Positions 44,607-54,063 are shown, numbered from the stretch's first letter. The stretch: DNA of 64,000 bases from Halopiger aswanensis (GCF_003610195.1 NZ_RAPO01000002.1:806001-870000); one strand, 5' to 3'. Program-made: numbers and translations. The notes: generated from the letters alone by a model not told the origin.

Positions 44607-45590
44607 TTAGAAGAGGTGCTCGTCCTCGTCGAGCAGGCGCGCGGGGCCGCCGACGTCCCAGATGGTCGTCGAGACGCCGCAGTCGGAAATCTCCTCCTCG
44701 ACGTACTCGGCGTGTTCCTCGGTGGTGTTGACGTAGACGCTGGCGCCGGTGTCGGTCGAGAAGTAGACCGGAATGTCCTCCTCCTCGCGCAGTTCGCGCA
44801 CGCGGTTGAAGATCGCGATGGTGGCCGGCTGCCAGTAGACCCACCCCTCCGGGCCGGTCATCGTGGTCGCGGCCAGCGAGAGCGAGTCGTGCTCGGCGAG
44901 TTCGAACGCCGCGTCGAAGTCGTCGTTCCGGAGGGCGTCGCGCATCTTCGCGATCTGTCCGTGGATGTGGGCGTTGCGCGCCTGGAACATGTGGCTCTCG
45001 GCGGCCTCGTCGTGGGCGTCCTCGGTCTCCTTGTGGTAGGGAACCAGGCCGACGATAATTTTGAGGTCCTCGTGGAGGTCGCTCGGCACCCGCCGCGAGC
45101 GGCAGTCCTCGTCGTTCATCCCCGTGTGGAGCTGCGAGAACGCGCCCGTCACCGCGCGGGCGGCCGACGCGGAGCCGACGCGCGCGATGGTCGAGATTTC
45201 CTCGCGCGAGGCGTCGAGTTCGGCGGCCTCCGCGAGCGCCATCGCCGCCGCCGCGAAGCCCGAGGAAGAGGAGCCCAGCCCGACGTTCGTCGGGAAGCTG
45301 TTCTCGCTCTCGAGGCGTACCGGGTAGACCGTGTGCGCGGCGTCGGATCGCGAGCGAGCCTTCTCGACGACGGCCTCGACGCGCTCTTTGGCTCGCCCCT
45401 CGAGTTCCTCGCCGTCGACGACGAAGGTGTCCTCGTCGTAGTCCATCGAGAACTCGACGGTGGTTCGCGTGTGGCTCGGCGCGGTACAGACGCTGATACT
45501 GTCGTGGTAGGGAAGCCGCTCGATGTCGTCGCGCATCCCGTGATACTTGACCAACCCCTGGATCGGGTGGGCCATCGCGGTCGCTTTCAT
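44607..45590 (-). CDS. mvaD: Phosphomevalonate decarboxylase (archaeal mevalonate pathway)
   Basis: The 327-residue GHMP-family enzyme belongs to the haloarchaeal group that decarboxylates phosphomevalonate to isopentenyl phosphate, the variant route to archaeal lipids. It starts MKATAMAHPIQGLVKYHGMR and has the GHMP ATP-binding motif NVGLGSSSSGFAAAAMALAE near 97. The decarboxylase-type residues lie in AARAVTGAFSQLHTGM near 143 and YWQPATIAIF near 256. CTTTAAG on the minus strand is centred 28 bases before the ATG at 45590, confirming that start; the frame could extend upstream across the nth gene, but is not translated there. It is divergent from nth. Confidence 0.88.
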   Translation of the reverse strand: MKATAMAHPIQGLVKYHGMRDDIERLPYHDSISVCTAPSHTRTTVEFSMDYDEDTFVVDGEELEGRAKERVEAVVEKARSRSDAAHTVYPVRLESENSFPTNVGLGSSSSGFAAAAMALAEAAELDASREEISTIARVGSASAARAVTGAFSQLHTGMNDEDCRSRRVPSDLHEDLKIIVGLVPYHKETEDAHDEAAESHMFQARNAHIHGQIAKMRDALRNDDFDAAFELAEHDSLSLAATTMTGPEGWVYWQPATIAIFNRVRELREEEDIPVYFSTDTGASVYVNTTEEHAEYVEEEISDCGVSTTIWDVGGPARLLDEDEHLF

Positions 45591-45737
45591 ACCCAGACAC
45601 GGGTGTGACGGTCGCTTAAAGTTCACGACCTCGTACCGAACGGCTGACGGCCGACCGACGAGCGATTGACGACCGACCGACAACCGATGGCACCGCAAAT
45701 CCGAACGCTGAAACGCCGAGCCTCCCACCACTTCCCT

Positions 45738-46421
45738 ATGGGAACCCCACGCGAGACGAGAGCCGAGCAGGCCGAGGAGGTGATCGAGCGACTCGAGGCG
45801 GAGTATCCCGACTCGACGATTTCGCTGCGCTACTCGAACCGCCTCGAGTTGCTGATCGCGGTGATCCTCTCGGCTCAGTGTACCGACGAGCGGGTGAACA
45901 AGGAGACCGAGCACCTCTTCGAGAAGTACGACGGCCCCGAGGACTACGCCAACGTACCCGAGGAGGAGCTCGCGGAGGACCTGAACTCGATCACCTACTA
46001 CAACAGCAAGGCGGGCTACATCAAGAGCTCCTGCGAGACGATCCTCGAGGAGCACGACGGCGAGGTGCCGGACACGATGGACGAACTGACGGAGCTGTCG
46101 GGCGTCGGCCGGAAGACGGCCAACGTCGTCCTCCAGCACGGCCACGACGTCGTCGAGGGGATCGTCGTCGACACGCACGTCCAGCGGCTCACCCGGCGGC
46201 TCGGCCTGACCGAGGAGGAGCGCCCGGAGGCGATCGAGCAGGACCTGATGGAGATCGTCCCCGAGGGCTACTGGCAGCAGTTCACCCACCTCTGTATCGA
46301 CCACGGGCGGGCGACCTGTACGGCTCGGAATCCCGACTGTGCGGAGTGCGTGCTCGCGGACATCTGTCCCTCCGCAAAGGGCGACGGCGAAATCGACCTC
46401 GCGTCCGGCGACCCCTGGTAA
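45738..46421 (+). CDS. nth: Endonuclease III, DNA glycosylase/AP lyase
   Basis: Nth removes oxidised pyrimidines from DNA and cuts at the abasic site. The 227-residue protein has the helix-hairpin-helix with its catalytic Lys, ELSGVGRKTANVVL near 116-129. The active-site Asp is in VDTHVQRLTRRLGL near 145. The [4Fe-4S] cluster motif C-x6-C-x2-C-x5-C is CTARNPDCAECVLADIC near 194-210. The ATG at 45738 precedes GTPRETRAEQAEEVIERL, the natural N-terminus; upstream ATGs would add an unusual His/Arg-rich segment. It lies 148 bases from divergent mvaD. Confidence 0.94.
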   Translation: MGTPRETRAEQAEEVIERLEAEYPDSTISLRYSNRLELLIAVILSAQCTDERVNKETEHLFEKYDGPEDYANVPEEELAEDLNSITYYNSKAGYIKSSCETILEEHDGEVPDTMDELTELSGVGRKTANVVLQHGHDVVEGIVVDTHVQRLTRRLGLTEEERPEAIEQDLMEIVPEGYWQQFTHLCIDHGRATCTARNPDCAECVLADICPSAKGDGEIDLASGDPW

Positions 46422-46521
46422 CTCGGCCATCGGCACTCGAGACGGGCGATATATCGAGACGCCGACTGTCGCAAGCCCAACGTCTTTTCAGGGACCGGCG
46501 GTACACCCACTCGGGATCACT

Positions 46522-46788
46522 ATGTCCGATACCGACGATCAGCCCGAACGCGACAACACCGGCAAGGACGAACACGGGCGGGACGTCCAACTCGAGCAGG
46601 AGCAAACAGACCCCGAGGAGGCGCGCGACGGTGAGGAACTCACCGAAGAGGAGAAAGAAGCCCGCGAGCGAGCCGACGAGGAGGAGCGCAAGCAGGACAT
46701 CGAGGGCAAATCCGTACAGCGAGAAGCCGACGCCCTCGAGCAGGAGAATCCGGACAACCACCGGGACGAAGAGCCGTACAACAGCTGA
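46522..46788 (+). CDS. Small highly charged hypothetical protein
   Basis: The 88-residue protein (MSDTDDQPERDNTGKDEHGR...) is almost entirely charged, with a predicted helix EELTEEEKEARERADEEERK in the middle and no hydrophobic core. It is probably intrinsically disordered or a single coiled coil. No family or function can be given. It follows nth by 100 bases on the same strand. A T-rich stretch about 45 bases after its stop (near 46830-46843) could end transcription. Confidence 0.5.
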   Translation: MSDTDDQPERDNTGKDEHGRDVQLEQEQTDPEEARDGEELTEEEKEARERADEEERKQDIEGKSVQREADALEQENPDNHRDEEPYNS

Positions 46789-46878
46789 TCACCGTTCCGT
46801 CTCAGAACGTCCTGCCGGGGAATCGTACCTTTCACTCTTTTCGCCGTTCGTAACGCGGCTCCGCTCGAGTCCGATCCG

Positions 46879-47700
46879 TTAGCCGTCCGCGAGGAACTCG
46901 TCCGAAACGACCAGCGTCGATAGCGCATCCTCGACCGAGATCGTGACGTCCGTCCCGAGTGACACGGCGCCGATCTCCCGCTCGTCGGCGACGACGGTGA
47001 CGGCGCCCTCGTCGCGCTCGACCGCGAGCCGGAGGTCGTCGTCGGGGAGCACCCACCGCTGGGTCCGCGTGACGAACGGCGCGATCGGACTGACGGCGAC
47101 GGCGTCGACGGCCGACGAGAGCTGTGGCCCCTCGACCGCGGCGGCGTAGCCGTGGCTCCCGGCCGGCGTCGCGACGACGACGCCGTCGGCGCGAAAGGTC
47201 GCGACGCGGTCGCCGCGACACCGGACGCTGTACTCGGAGATACTGGCCGGCTCCGCCGTGACGAGCGTCACGTCGAACAGTGCCCGCTCGCGGACGGGAG
47301 CCTCGTCCTCGCCCTCGTCTTCGTCGCCGGGGCTGATTTCGACCGTCAGCAACCCACGGTCACGCTCACGGGCGTCCCCCTCGAGTGCGGCCGCGAGCGC
47401 GTCCGGCAGCCGCTTCGGGGCGACCGATTCGATGCCGGCAACGCTGCCAGCCGGAAGGACGGGGGCGTCGGCCCGTGCTCGAGCTACCGCCGAGAGAGAC
47501 CGTTCGCCGACCGTGACGAGTAGCGCGGGATCGGCCGCGAGGACGGTCTCGAGGTCGCCGCGTTCGATCGCGGCCGCGACGCCGCGGGAGTCGAGGGTGG
47601 CTTCGAGGTCTCGAGGGACGTCGACGCCGTCGGTATCGCGGTCGACGACGCCGACGACGGCCCCGGTCTCGTCCCCTCCACTCCGCCCGGCGGAATCCAT
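46879..47700 (-). CDS. NAD kinase-like protein with degenerate catalytic motif
   Basis: The 273-residue protein has the C-terminal NAD kinase fold: DGVVVATPAGSHGYAAAVEG at 172-191 matches the conserved DGL-V-TPTGSTAY segment, and VSPIAPF near 206 matches the following strand. But the N-terminal GGDGT that binds phosphate and catalyses transfer is replaced by VGERSL (64-69), and the NE motif is absent. So it is unlikely to phosphorylate NAD in the usual way; a regulatory or altered-substrate role is possible. TTCAAAAGC, minus-strand GCTTTTGAA, is centred 27 bases before the start and supports it. A genuine NAD kinase should be elsewhere in the genome. Confidence 0.75.
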   Translation of the reverse strand: MDSAGRSGGDETGAVVGVVDRDTDGVDVPRDLEATLDSRGVAAAIERGDLETVLAADPALLVTVGERSLSAVARARADAPVLPAGSVAGIESVAPKRLPDALAAALEGDARERDRGLLTVEISPGDEDEGEDEAPVRERALFDVTLVTAEPASISEYSVRCRGDRVATFRADGVVVATPAGSHGYAAAVEGPQLSSAVDAVAVSPIAPFVTRTQRWVLPDDDLRLAVERDEGAVTVVADEREIGAVSLGTDVTISVEDALSTLVVSDEFLADG

Positions 47701-47782
47701 GTCGGGCAGTTAACGCGGCCGATTCAAAAGCGTACGGTTGTCCGTCGGCGCCGGGCCAGTGTGATCGATCAATCGGCAGCCG

Positions 47783-49099
47783 TCAGTCGTCGTACGGCCA
47801 GTCGCCCGTAATCCGCATTCCTTCCGCGAGGTCCTGCGCTTCCAGCTCCGCGGCGATCGCCTCCGGATCGCGGTGCTCGACGGCTCGATCCGCGCTCGCG
47901 AGATCGACGACGAGTTCGGTCAGCAAGATCGCCTGCTCGCGCAGCGTCCGCCGCTCGAGTTTCTCGAGCGTGTCGGCGAAGGTGTGGCCCCAGCCGCGGC
48001 CGACATCGTCGGACGTCGACTTGACGTGGTAGCCGGGGACGCCCCGCTGGACGAACGGCCAGTGGTCGCTGTGCGGGCCGAGTTTCGGGACCGTCTCGAT
48101 CGGGTGGTCGTAACGGTCCGCGACCGCGTCCACCGCGGCCTCGAGGCCGTCGAACCCGTGAGTTACCAGCGACAGCGTGCGGCCGCGAACGACGCCGTCG
48201 TTGTTGACCACCGCCTCGATCGAGTCGCGGTCGGTTTCCGCGGCGTAGTGTGCGGAGCCGGTGAGCCCGACTTCTTCGGCGCCGAAGGCGACGAACTCGA
48301 CGCGCGTCTCGAGTTCGTCTTCCCGTTTGGCAAGTGCGTTCGCGAGTTCGACGACCATCGCGGTGCCGGCGCCGTTGTCCAGCGCGCCCTCTGCGATGTC
48401 GTGGGCGTCGACGTGGCTCGTCACGAGTACGCGCTCGTCGGTGTCGGGCCCGAGTTCCGCGTGGACGTTCTGACTCGTGGCCTCGTGGACCTCTGCGTCG
48501 ACGGCGAGTTCGATTTCTTCGCCGTCGAAACGGCGGGCGAGCCGGGCCCCCGCTTCGCTCGAGACGCCGACGGCCGGAATCTCGCCGATGGGATCGTCTT
48601 CAGTTCCGACGCTGCCCGTCGGCGGGAGACACCCTTCGACGTGGTTGCGGTAGACGAACCCGGCCGCGCCCTGCTCGACCGCGTGGTAGTACTTCTCCCG
48701 GCGGTGGATGTACCGCTCGTAGTAGTCCGGAATGTCGCTGCGGACCATGACGATCCGGCCCTCGAGTTCGCGCTCCTCGAAATCCTCGGGGAGGCCGTAG
48801 CCGAGATCGACCAGCGGCGCTTCGACGCGGTCGGCCGGACTGCGCGGAAGCGCGATGCAGTTGCCGCCGACCGCGTCGCCGTTCGCTCGGATCGCACTCG
48901 AGCCACGGGTCCAACCCTGAATCCCGAAGGGGTCGAGGCGGGCGTTTCGCGCGCCGGCCTCGGCGAGGGCGTCGCGAGTTCGCTCGGCAGCCCGCCGTTC
49001 GCCGTCGCTGCCGGCCATCCGGTTGCCGATATCGACCAGGTCCTCGAGGTGGTCCCAGCCGACGTCGCTCGTGAAGACGTCACCGATCCAGTCGGTCAT
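47783..49099 (-). CDS. M28 family zinc metallopeptidase with PA domain
   Basis: The 438-residue protein has a PA (protease-associated) insert near 95-190 and an M28 aminopeptidase domain. The zinc-binding series is visible: SHVDAHD near 228, DNGAGT near 241, the catalytic GAEEVGLTGS near 274, an Asp in VVNNDGV near 298, and GWGHTFADT near 380. No signal peptide is visible at MTDWIGDVFTSDVGWDH, so it seems cytoplasmic. It probably trims peptides from their N-termini. The start at 49099 is preferred because a TATA-like TAGAATTAC lies about 30 bases upstream and the extension to 49201 is basic and not family-like. Confidence 0.87.
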   Translation of the reverse strand: MTDWIGDVFTSDVGWDHLEDLVDIGNRMAGSDGERRAAERTRDALAEAGARNARLDPFGIQGWTRGSSAIRANGDAVGGNCIALPRSPADRVEAPLVDLGYGLPEDFEERELEGRIVMVRSDIPDYYERYIHRREKYYHAVEQGAAGFVYRNHVEGCLPPTGSVGTEDDPIGEIPAVGVSSEAGARLARRFDGEEIELAVDAEVHEATSQNVHAELGPDTDERVLVTSHVDAHDIAEGALDNGAGTAMVVELANALAKREDELETRVEFVAFGAEEVGLTGSAHYAAETDRDSIEAVVNNDGVVRGRTLSLVTHGFDGLEAAVDAVADRYDHPIETVPKLGPHSDHWPFVQRGVPGYHVKSTSDDVGRGWGHTFADTLEKLERRTLREQAILLTELVVDLASADRAVEHRDPEAIAAELEAQDLAEGMRITGDWPYDD

Positions 49100-49281
49100 G
49101 CGGGTCACGTGGACGGGCCGGCGGGTAATTCTACCGTTCGCGGTCGATGGCGGGCTGCCGTCAGGAGGGTGTGATGGGAACCCTGCGCATCGATCGGCCA
49201 TAGAGTGACCGTCTATTGATTCGAAACGTTTCGTCCACGAAGAACTGAATCTTTTTTACCTCGCTCGCTCTCGGGAGGAGT

Positions 49282-50346
49282 ATGCGGGAGACGCTTGCCG
49301 AGTGGCGGCCGCTGGTCGACGAGGCCATCGCTGACCTCGTCCCACGGGAGATCGACGCCGACTACCTCGAGACGTTCTTCGGCGGGCCGACCTACGAGTA
49401 CGATCCGGACGGCATCCAGCGCGCGCTGGCCGAGCCGCTCTGGGACCTGCTCGATCGGGGCGGCAAACGCTGGCGCGCCGTGCTCTTTCTGGTCTTCATC
49501 GAGGGATTCGGCGAGGATCCGGCGGAGTACCTTCGGTACGCCTGCATTCCGGAGATTCTCCACAACGGGACGATCATCGTCGACGACGTCGAGGACGAGG
49601 CGACGAAGCGCCGGGGGGAGCCAGCGCTACACCACATCTACGGGCAGGATATCGCACTGAACGCGGGCAACGCGATGTATTTCCTGCCGCTGAAGATTCT
49701 CACGCAGGAGCAGACCGACCTCCCGGCCGACCGGCGGCTGGCCGCCTACGAGATGCTCATGGACGAACTCAACCGGACCCACCTCGGGCAGGGAATGGAC
49801 ATCCACTGGCACAACGAGCGCGACGTGGAAATTACGCCCGAGCAGTACCTCGAGATGTGCGCGTGCAAGACGGGCTGTCTCGGCCGGATCGTCGCCCGGC
49901 TCGCCGCCATCCTGACCGACCAGCCGCCCGAAGTCGAGCGCGCCGTCGCCACCTACGCCGAACTGACCGCCGTCGCCTTCCAAATCGGCGACGACATTTT
50001 GGACATCGAAAACTCGCTGGGCCGGGCCGGCGAATTCGGCAAGGAGTTCGGCAACGACGTCCGCGAGGGGAAGAAGACGCTCCTGGTCATCCACGCGCTG
50101 AAGGAAAGCGACCCCGAGACGGCCGAGCGACTCCGGGAGATTCTGGCCGCCGCCGAGAACACCGACGAGGAGGTGCTCGAGGCGCTGTCGATCCTCGAAG
50201 ACGCCGGCAGCATCGACTACGCCCGCGAGCGGGCCCTCGAGTTGGCCGCCGAGGCACGCGCGGCGATCGACGGCCTCGAGTTCGACGAGGAAACCGATCG
50301 GAAACTCCGCGAGTTCACGAAGTTCGTCATCGAACGCGACGTCTGA
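49282..50346 (+). CDS. Polyprenyl diphosphate synthase
   Basis: The 354-residue all-helical trans-prenyltransferase elongates isoprenoid diphosphates with isopentenyl diphosphate, for ether lipids, carotenoids or quinones. It has the first Asp-rich motif DDVED near 99 (HNGTIIVDDVEDEATKRRG) and the second, DDILD near 236, plus GKKTLLVIHALK near 267. The pre-FARM residues that set chain length are NGTIIV; length of product cannot be read reliably. A TATA-like CTTTTTTACC is centred 27 bases before the ATG, although GGAGGAG lies only one base before it. It joins mvaD in the isoprenoid theme of this region. Confidence 0.92.
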   Translation: MRETLAEWRPLVDEAIADLVPREIDADYLETFFGGPTYEYDPDGIQRALAEPLWDLLDRGGKRWRAVLFLVFIEGFGEDPAEYLRYACIPEILHNGTIIVDDVEDEATKRRGEPALHHIYGQDIALNAGNAMYFLPLKILTQEQTDLPADRRLAAYEMLMDELNRTHLGQGMDIHWHNERDVEITPEQYLEMCACKTGCLGRIVARLAAILTDQPPEVERAVATYAELTAVAFQIGDDILDIENSLGRAGEFGKEFGNDVREGKKTLLVIHALKESDPETAERLREILAAAENTDEEVLEALSILEDAGSIDYARERALELAAEARAAIDGLEFDEETDRKLREFTKFVIERDV

Positions 50347-50389
50347 GTCCGGATTGTCCCAACTCGAGGACGACCGCCCGAAACGCACT

Positions 50390-50992
50390 TTAGGGAAGTC
50401 CGAGGTCGTCCCTGAGATCGCCCGTTCCGATGTCGATCCGTCCGTCCCGGTACACGGTGATCCCGTAGCCGAGCAGGTCGATCTCGAGAAGGACATCTGT
50501 CCCCGAGCCGCCGTCGCTTCTGGTCGGCTCCTCGACCGCGAACGTGATCGTCGCCAGCGTCGGTTCCGACGACGCGTCGGTGAGCGACTCGAGCGTCTCC
50601 GCCGGCACGTCCGTGATCGCGCCTTCGACGGTGAACGCGATCGCTCCCGGTTCGGTGTCGCTCGTCTCGGAGTCGTCATCCGTCGACGACTGGAGCGTGT
50701 CCATCCCCGGGGAAAGGTCCCCGGTGTCCGGCGTTTCGATGCCGACGTCGACCGTCTCGAGACGAAGCGACGCTGTCTCCGAGAGGTCGACGGCGACAGT
50801 CTCGGCGTCCGCGACCGCGAGTTCGATCTCGGCCGGTTGCAAGGACGTACCCTCGAAGCGCTCCAGTAGCTCCGACGTCATCGTGATCGTTCCTTCGGCG
50901 GCGAATTCGACCTGACTCGGCGGAGCCGTTCCGACGAGCTGCTCGGTCACCCTGATGTTCTGATTCTCGTCCACGTTAACTGTGATACTCAT
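50390..50992 (-). CDS. Hypothetical beta-rich acidic protein
   Basis: The 200-residue protein MSITVNVDENQNIRVTEQLV... has a repetitive strand pattern: two halves with similar TxTMTSELLERFEG / DVPAETLESLTD segments, and an acidic Ser/Thr/Asp linker near 95-115. No signal peptide or known domain is seen. It ends DLRDDLGLP. The gene lies between the prenyl synthase and acs, on the minus strand downstream of acs with 120 bases between. I cannot assign a function. Confidence 0.5.
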   Translation of the reverse strand: MSITVNVDENQNIRVTEQLVGTAPPSQVEFAAEGTITMTSELLERFEGTSLQPAEIELAVADAETVAVDLSETASLRLETVDVGIETPDTGDLSPGMDTLQSSTDDDSETSDTEPGAIAFTVEGAITDVPAETLESLTDASSEPTLATITFAVEEPTRSDGGSGTDVLLEIDLLGYGITVYRDGRIDIGTGDLRDDLGLP

Positions 50993-51112
50993 CGTGTCCC
51001 CCCGTATCCCGGGCTACGAGGGACGAGGGGGAAACGGTGTCGGGTACTTCGAGACGTAGCGGTCGCCGAAAAGCAGACGTGGTGCGTGCAGTCGGGTCGT
51101 CGCGCCGATGCG

Positions 51113-53104
51113 TTACTCGGACTCGGTTTCGATCCCCTCGGCGATCTCCTCGACGATTTCGGGATTGCGCAGCGTCGAGGTGTCGCCGAGGTCGTTGCCG
51201 CTGGCGATGTCCTCGAGGAGGCGACGCATGATTTTGCCCGAGCGCGTCTTGGGCAGTTCGGGCGTGAAGAGTACTTCCTCGGGCCGGGCGATCGGCCCGA
51301 TCGCGTCCTCGACGGCCGCGACGATTCGGTCGCGCATGTCCTCGCTCGGCTCCTGCTCGTCCTCGAGGATGACGTAGGCGTAGACCGCCTCGCCCTTGAC
51401 GTCGTGGTCGCCGCCGACGACGGCGGCCTCGGCGACGCCGGAGACGCCGACGATCGCCGACTCGATCTCCATCGTGCCGAGGCGGTGGCCGGAGACGTTG
51501 ATCACGTCGTCGACGCGCCCGAGGATCGTGATGTAGCCGTCGTCGTCGATCTTCGCCCCGTCCTCGGGGAAGTAGACCCACTCATCCGCGTCTTCGTCGG
51601 AGTATTCGGTCCAGTACTCCTCTATGAACCGGTCGTCGTTGTTGTACAGCGTCCGGAGCATGCCGGGCCACGGTTTGTCGACCGTGACGTAGCCGGCTTC
51701 GCCGGCCTCGACTTCCTCGCCCGCAGCGTCGACGACGTTGGCGCTAACGCCCGGCAGCGGCGGTCCGGCGGAGCCAGGTTTCATGGTGTTGATCGCCGGC
51801 AGCGTCGTGATCATCATGCCGCCGGTCTCGGTTTGCCACCAGGTGTCGACGATCGGACACGCCTCGCCGCCGATGTGCTTGTAGTACCACTTCCACGCCC
51901 GCGGGTTGATCGGCTCGCCCACGGTTCCCAGCAGCCGCAGCGAGGAGAGGTCGTGTTCTTCGGGGTACTGCGAGCCCCACTTCATGAACGCGCGGATCGC
52001 CGTTGGCGCCGTGTAGAACACGTCGACGCGGTTCTTCTCGATGATCTCCCAGAGCCGATCGCGTTCCGGGTAGTCGGGCGTCCCCTCGTACATCACCGTC
52101 GTCGTCCCCAGCGCGAGCGGGCCGTAGACGATGTAGGAGTGGCCGGTAATCCACCCGATATCGGCCGAACACCAGTAGGTGTCTTCGGGCTTTAAGTCCA
52201 GCACCGCGTGGCTCGTCCAGGTCGTGTACGCGAGGTAGCCGCCCGTGGTGTGCTTGACGCCCTTCGGTTCGCCCGTCGTCCCCGAGGTGTACATGAGGAA
52301 CAGCATATCCTCGGCGTCTCGAGAGACGGGATCGACCGACGCGCCCTCGTGCTCGGCGACGAGGTCGTCGTAGTCGCGGGCGTCGTTGCCGAGGAAGTGC
52401 GTGAGTTCCTCGCCGAGTCGGTCGACGACGACGCTGGTGACGTCATGTTCGACGCTTCGGAGGCCCTTATCGGCCTTCTCCTTGTGATTGAGCGCGTCGC
52501 CGCGGCGGTAGTAGCCGTCGCAGGTGACCAGATACTCGCTCTCCGCGGCGTTCATACGCGTCGCGAGCGCGTCGGCAGAGAAGCCGGCGAAAACGACGCT
52601 GTGGGGCGCGCCGATGCGGGCACAGGCGAGCATCGCGATCGGCAACTCGGGGATCATCGGCAGATAGAGGGTGACGACGTCGTCTTCCTCGACGCCGAGG
52701 TCCCGCAAGGACGCGGCGAACGCTTCGACCTCGTTCAGCAGGTCGCCGTAGGTGTAGGTCCGGGTTTCCCCCTTCTCGCCTTCCCACTTGATCGCCGCAC
52801 GATTCTTCGCGCCGTTCTCGACGTGCCTGTCGAGGCAGTTGTACGAGGCGTTTAACTTCCCGTCAGTGAACCACTCGTAGAAGGGCGCGTCCTCGTCGTT
52901 CAGGACCGCGTCGTACTCCTCCTCCCACGAGAGGAGGTCCGCCGCCCGCTCCCAACACTCCGGCCAGTTCTCCTCGAACTCCTCGTAGATGCCCTCGTCG
53001 GTGACGTTCGCCTGCTCGACGAACGATTCCGGTGGGTCGAACGCTTCCTGTTCCGCCAGGCGCGCCTCGAGTTCGACGTCGCCGTCGTTGGTTTCCTCGC
53101 TCAT
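51113..53104 (-). CDS. acs: Acetyl-CoA synthetase, AMP-forming
   Basis: The 663-residue enzyme makes acetyl-CoA from acetate, ATP and CoA. It shows canonical Acs motifs: P-loop YTSGTTGEPKGVKHTTGG near 270, WWQTETGGMM near 417, the hinge GRVDDVINVSGHRLGTMEIE near 523, and the catalytic Lys in KTRSGKIMRRLL near 615, the residue acetylated in regulated bacterial homologues. GTTTATCC (minus strand, near 53134) is centred 30 bases before 53104 and downstream of the in-frame ATG at 53125, so the shorter start is used. The gene is separate from the acyl-CoA synthetase at 3815. Confidence 0.95.
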   Translation of the reverse strand: MSEETNDGDVELEARLAEQEAFDPPESFVEQANVTDEGIYEEFEENWPECWERAADLLSWEEEYDAVLNDEDAPFYEWFTDGKLNASYNCLDRHVENGAKNRAAIKWEGEKGETRTYTYGDLLNEVEAFAASLRDLGVEEDDVVTLYLPMIPELPIAMLACARIGAPHSVVFAGFSADALATRMNAAESEYLVTCDGYYRRGDALNHKEKADKGLRSVEHDVTSVVVDRLGEELTHFLGNDARDYDDLVAEHEGASVDPVSRDAEDMLFLMYTSGTTGEPKGVKHTTGGYLAYTTWTSHAVLDLKPEDTYWCSADIGWITGHSYIVYGPLALGTTTVMYEGTPDYPERDRLWEIIEKNRVDVFYTAPTAIRAFMKWGSQYPEEHDLSSLRLLGTVGEPINPRAWKWYYKHIGGEACPIVDTWWQTETGGMMITTLPAINTMKPGSAGPPLPGVSANVVDAAGEEVEAGEAGYVTVDKPWPGMLRTLYNNDDRFIEEYWTEYSDEDADEWVYFPEDGAKIDDDGYITILGRVDDVINVSGHRLGTMEIESAIVGVSGVAEAAVVGGDHDVKGEAVYAYVILEDEQEPSEDMRDRIVAAVEDAIGPIARPEEVLFTPELPKTRSGKIMRRLLEDIASGNDLGDTSTLRNPEIVEEIAEGIETESE

Positions 53105-53217
53105 GATACCGGAACCATCGGGCATAACCGGGATAAACGTTCCCCCGATTCTCGATGTAATCCGCCTCGAGTCGGGCGGTTTTCTTATCAGTTGGCAGTC
53201 GACGCGCGGACGGCGAG

Positions 53218-53991
53218 CTACGGTTGCATTCGATCCCGATCCGCCTCGATCCGGTCGAACGCCCAGTCGATATCGACGACGTTCGTCGGAGTCTCGGCGA
53301 GGCCGTCCCGGCTGACGACCTCGAGGGTTCGGTTTTCGGCGTCGGGGGTGAACGGCGCGGCGGCCATGAGCCGCGCGACGTCGGCCCGCGGGACCGACCC
53401 GGCAACGGAGTCGCCGCCCTCGCCGACGACGAGGTCATCGCGAGGCGGCGCGTTCGTGAGTCTTCCCGGACGGACGATCGTGTACGCGAGTCCCGATCGA
53501 CGAAGCGCGGCTTCGGCGTCCTGCTTGGCCCGCAGCGAACCGCGAATGAGCAGTCGTGCAGGCAGTGACAACCCGCTCTTCGAACTGCCGACGCCGATGG
53601 CGCTCTGGTGGACGAAAAAGGAGACCTTAGTTCCCAGTGCGGCCGTCACGAGATTGATAACGCCCGTCCGATCGACCAGTTTCCCGCCGATAGTGTGGCG
53701 GTAGCTCGGCGGCGTCCCGACCGCGCAGTAAACGATGTCACAGTCCCGGACCGCCGCGACGGCGTCCCTGGGCTCGAAGAAATCGGCGACGGCGACCTCA
53801 TCGGCACCGTGCCGCTCGAGGGTGTCGACCTTGGCGTACGAGCGGGTCGTCGCGCGAACGGTGAGATCGGTCGGCCGCAACACCGACAGGAGTTCGATGC
53901 CGGTCTGGCCGCTCGCGCCGGCGACGAGGACGCGGGTCGCGTCGGCCGCCGGTCCGGATGGCGTCGTTCCGTCAGGTCCAGTCGCAGTCAT
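53218..53991 (-). CDS. Atypical SDR / NAD(P)-binding oxidoreductase
   Basis: The 257-residue Rossmann protein begins with the dinucleotide motif RVLVAGASGQTGIELLSVLR near 20, fitting the atypical SDR / NmrA-like group. Further features are DIVYCAVGTPPSYRH near 86, HQSAIGVGSSKSG near 129, and AYTIVRPGRLTN near 171, the last typical of nucleotide-sugar epimerase-like folds. The canonical YxxxK catalytic pair is not clear, so it may act as a reductase of a quinone or flavin or as a sensor. The start at 53991 is set by AATTATCC about 27 bases upstream. Confidence 0.8.
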   Translation of the reverse strand: MTATGPDGTTPSGPAADATRVLVAGASGQTGIELLSVLRPTDLTVRATTRSYAKVDTLERHGADEVAVADFFEPRDAVAAVRDCDIVYCAVGTPPSYRHTIGGKLVDRTGVINLVTAALGTKVSFFVHQSAIGVGSSKSGLSLPARLLIRGSLRAKQDAEAALRRSGLAYTIVRPGRLTNAPPRDDLVVGEGGDSVAGSVPRADVARLMAAAPFTPDAENRTLEVVSRDGLAETPTNVVDIDWAFDRIEADRDRMQP

Positions 53992-54063
53992 CGAGCGGAG
54001 TACTTCGCCCGAACGGATAATTGTGTACCCGACAGTCACCGGCCCCGACCGATCGGCGCCGCG

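Noticed and set aside
45591-46436. N-terminal extension of phosphomevalonate decarboxylase across nth
   Set aside because: The TATA box centred 28 bases before 45590 and the canonical N-terminus place the start there; the extension is antisense to nth.
47785-49174. A 433-codon plus-strand frame opposite the M28 peptidase
   Set aside because: Shadow of the zinc peptidase; no motifs of its own.
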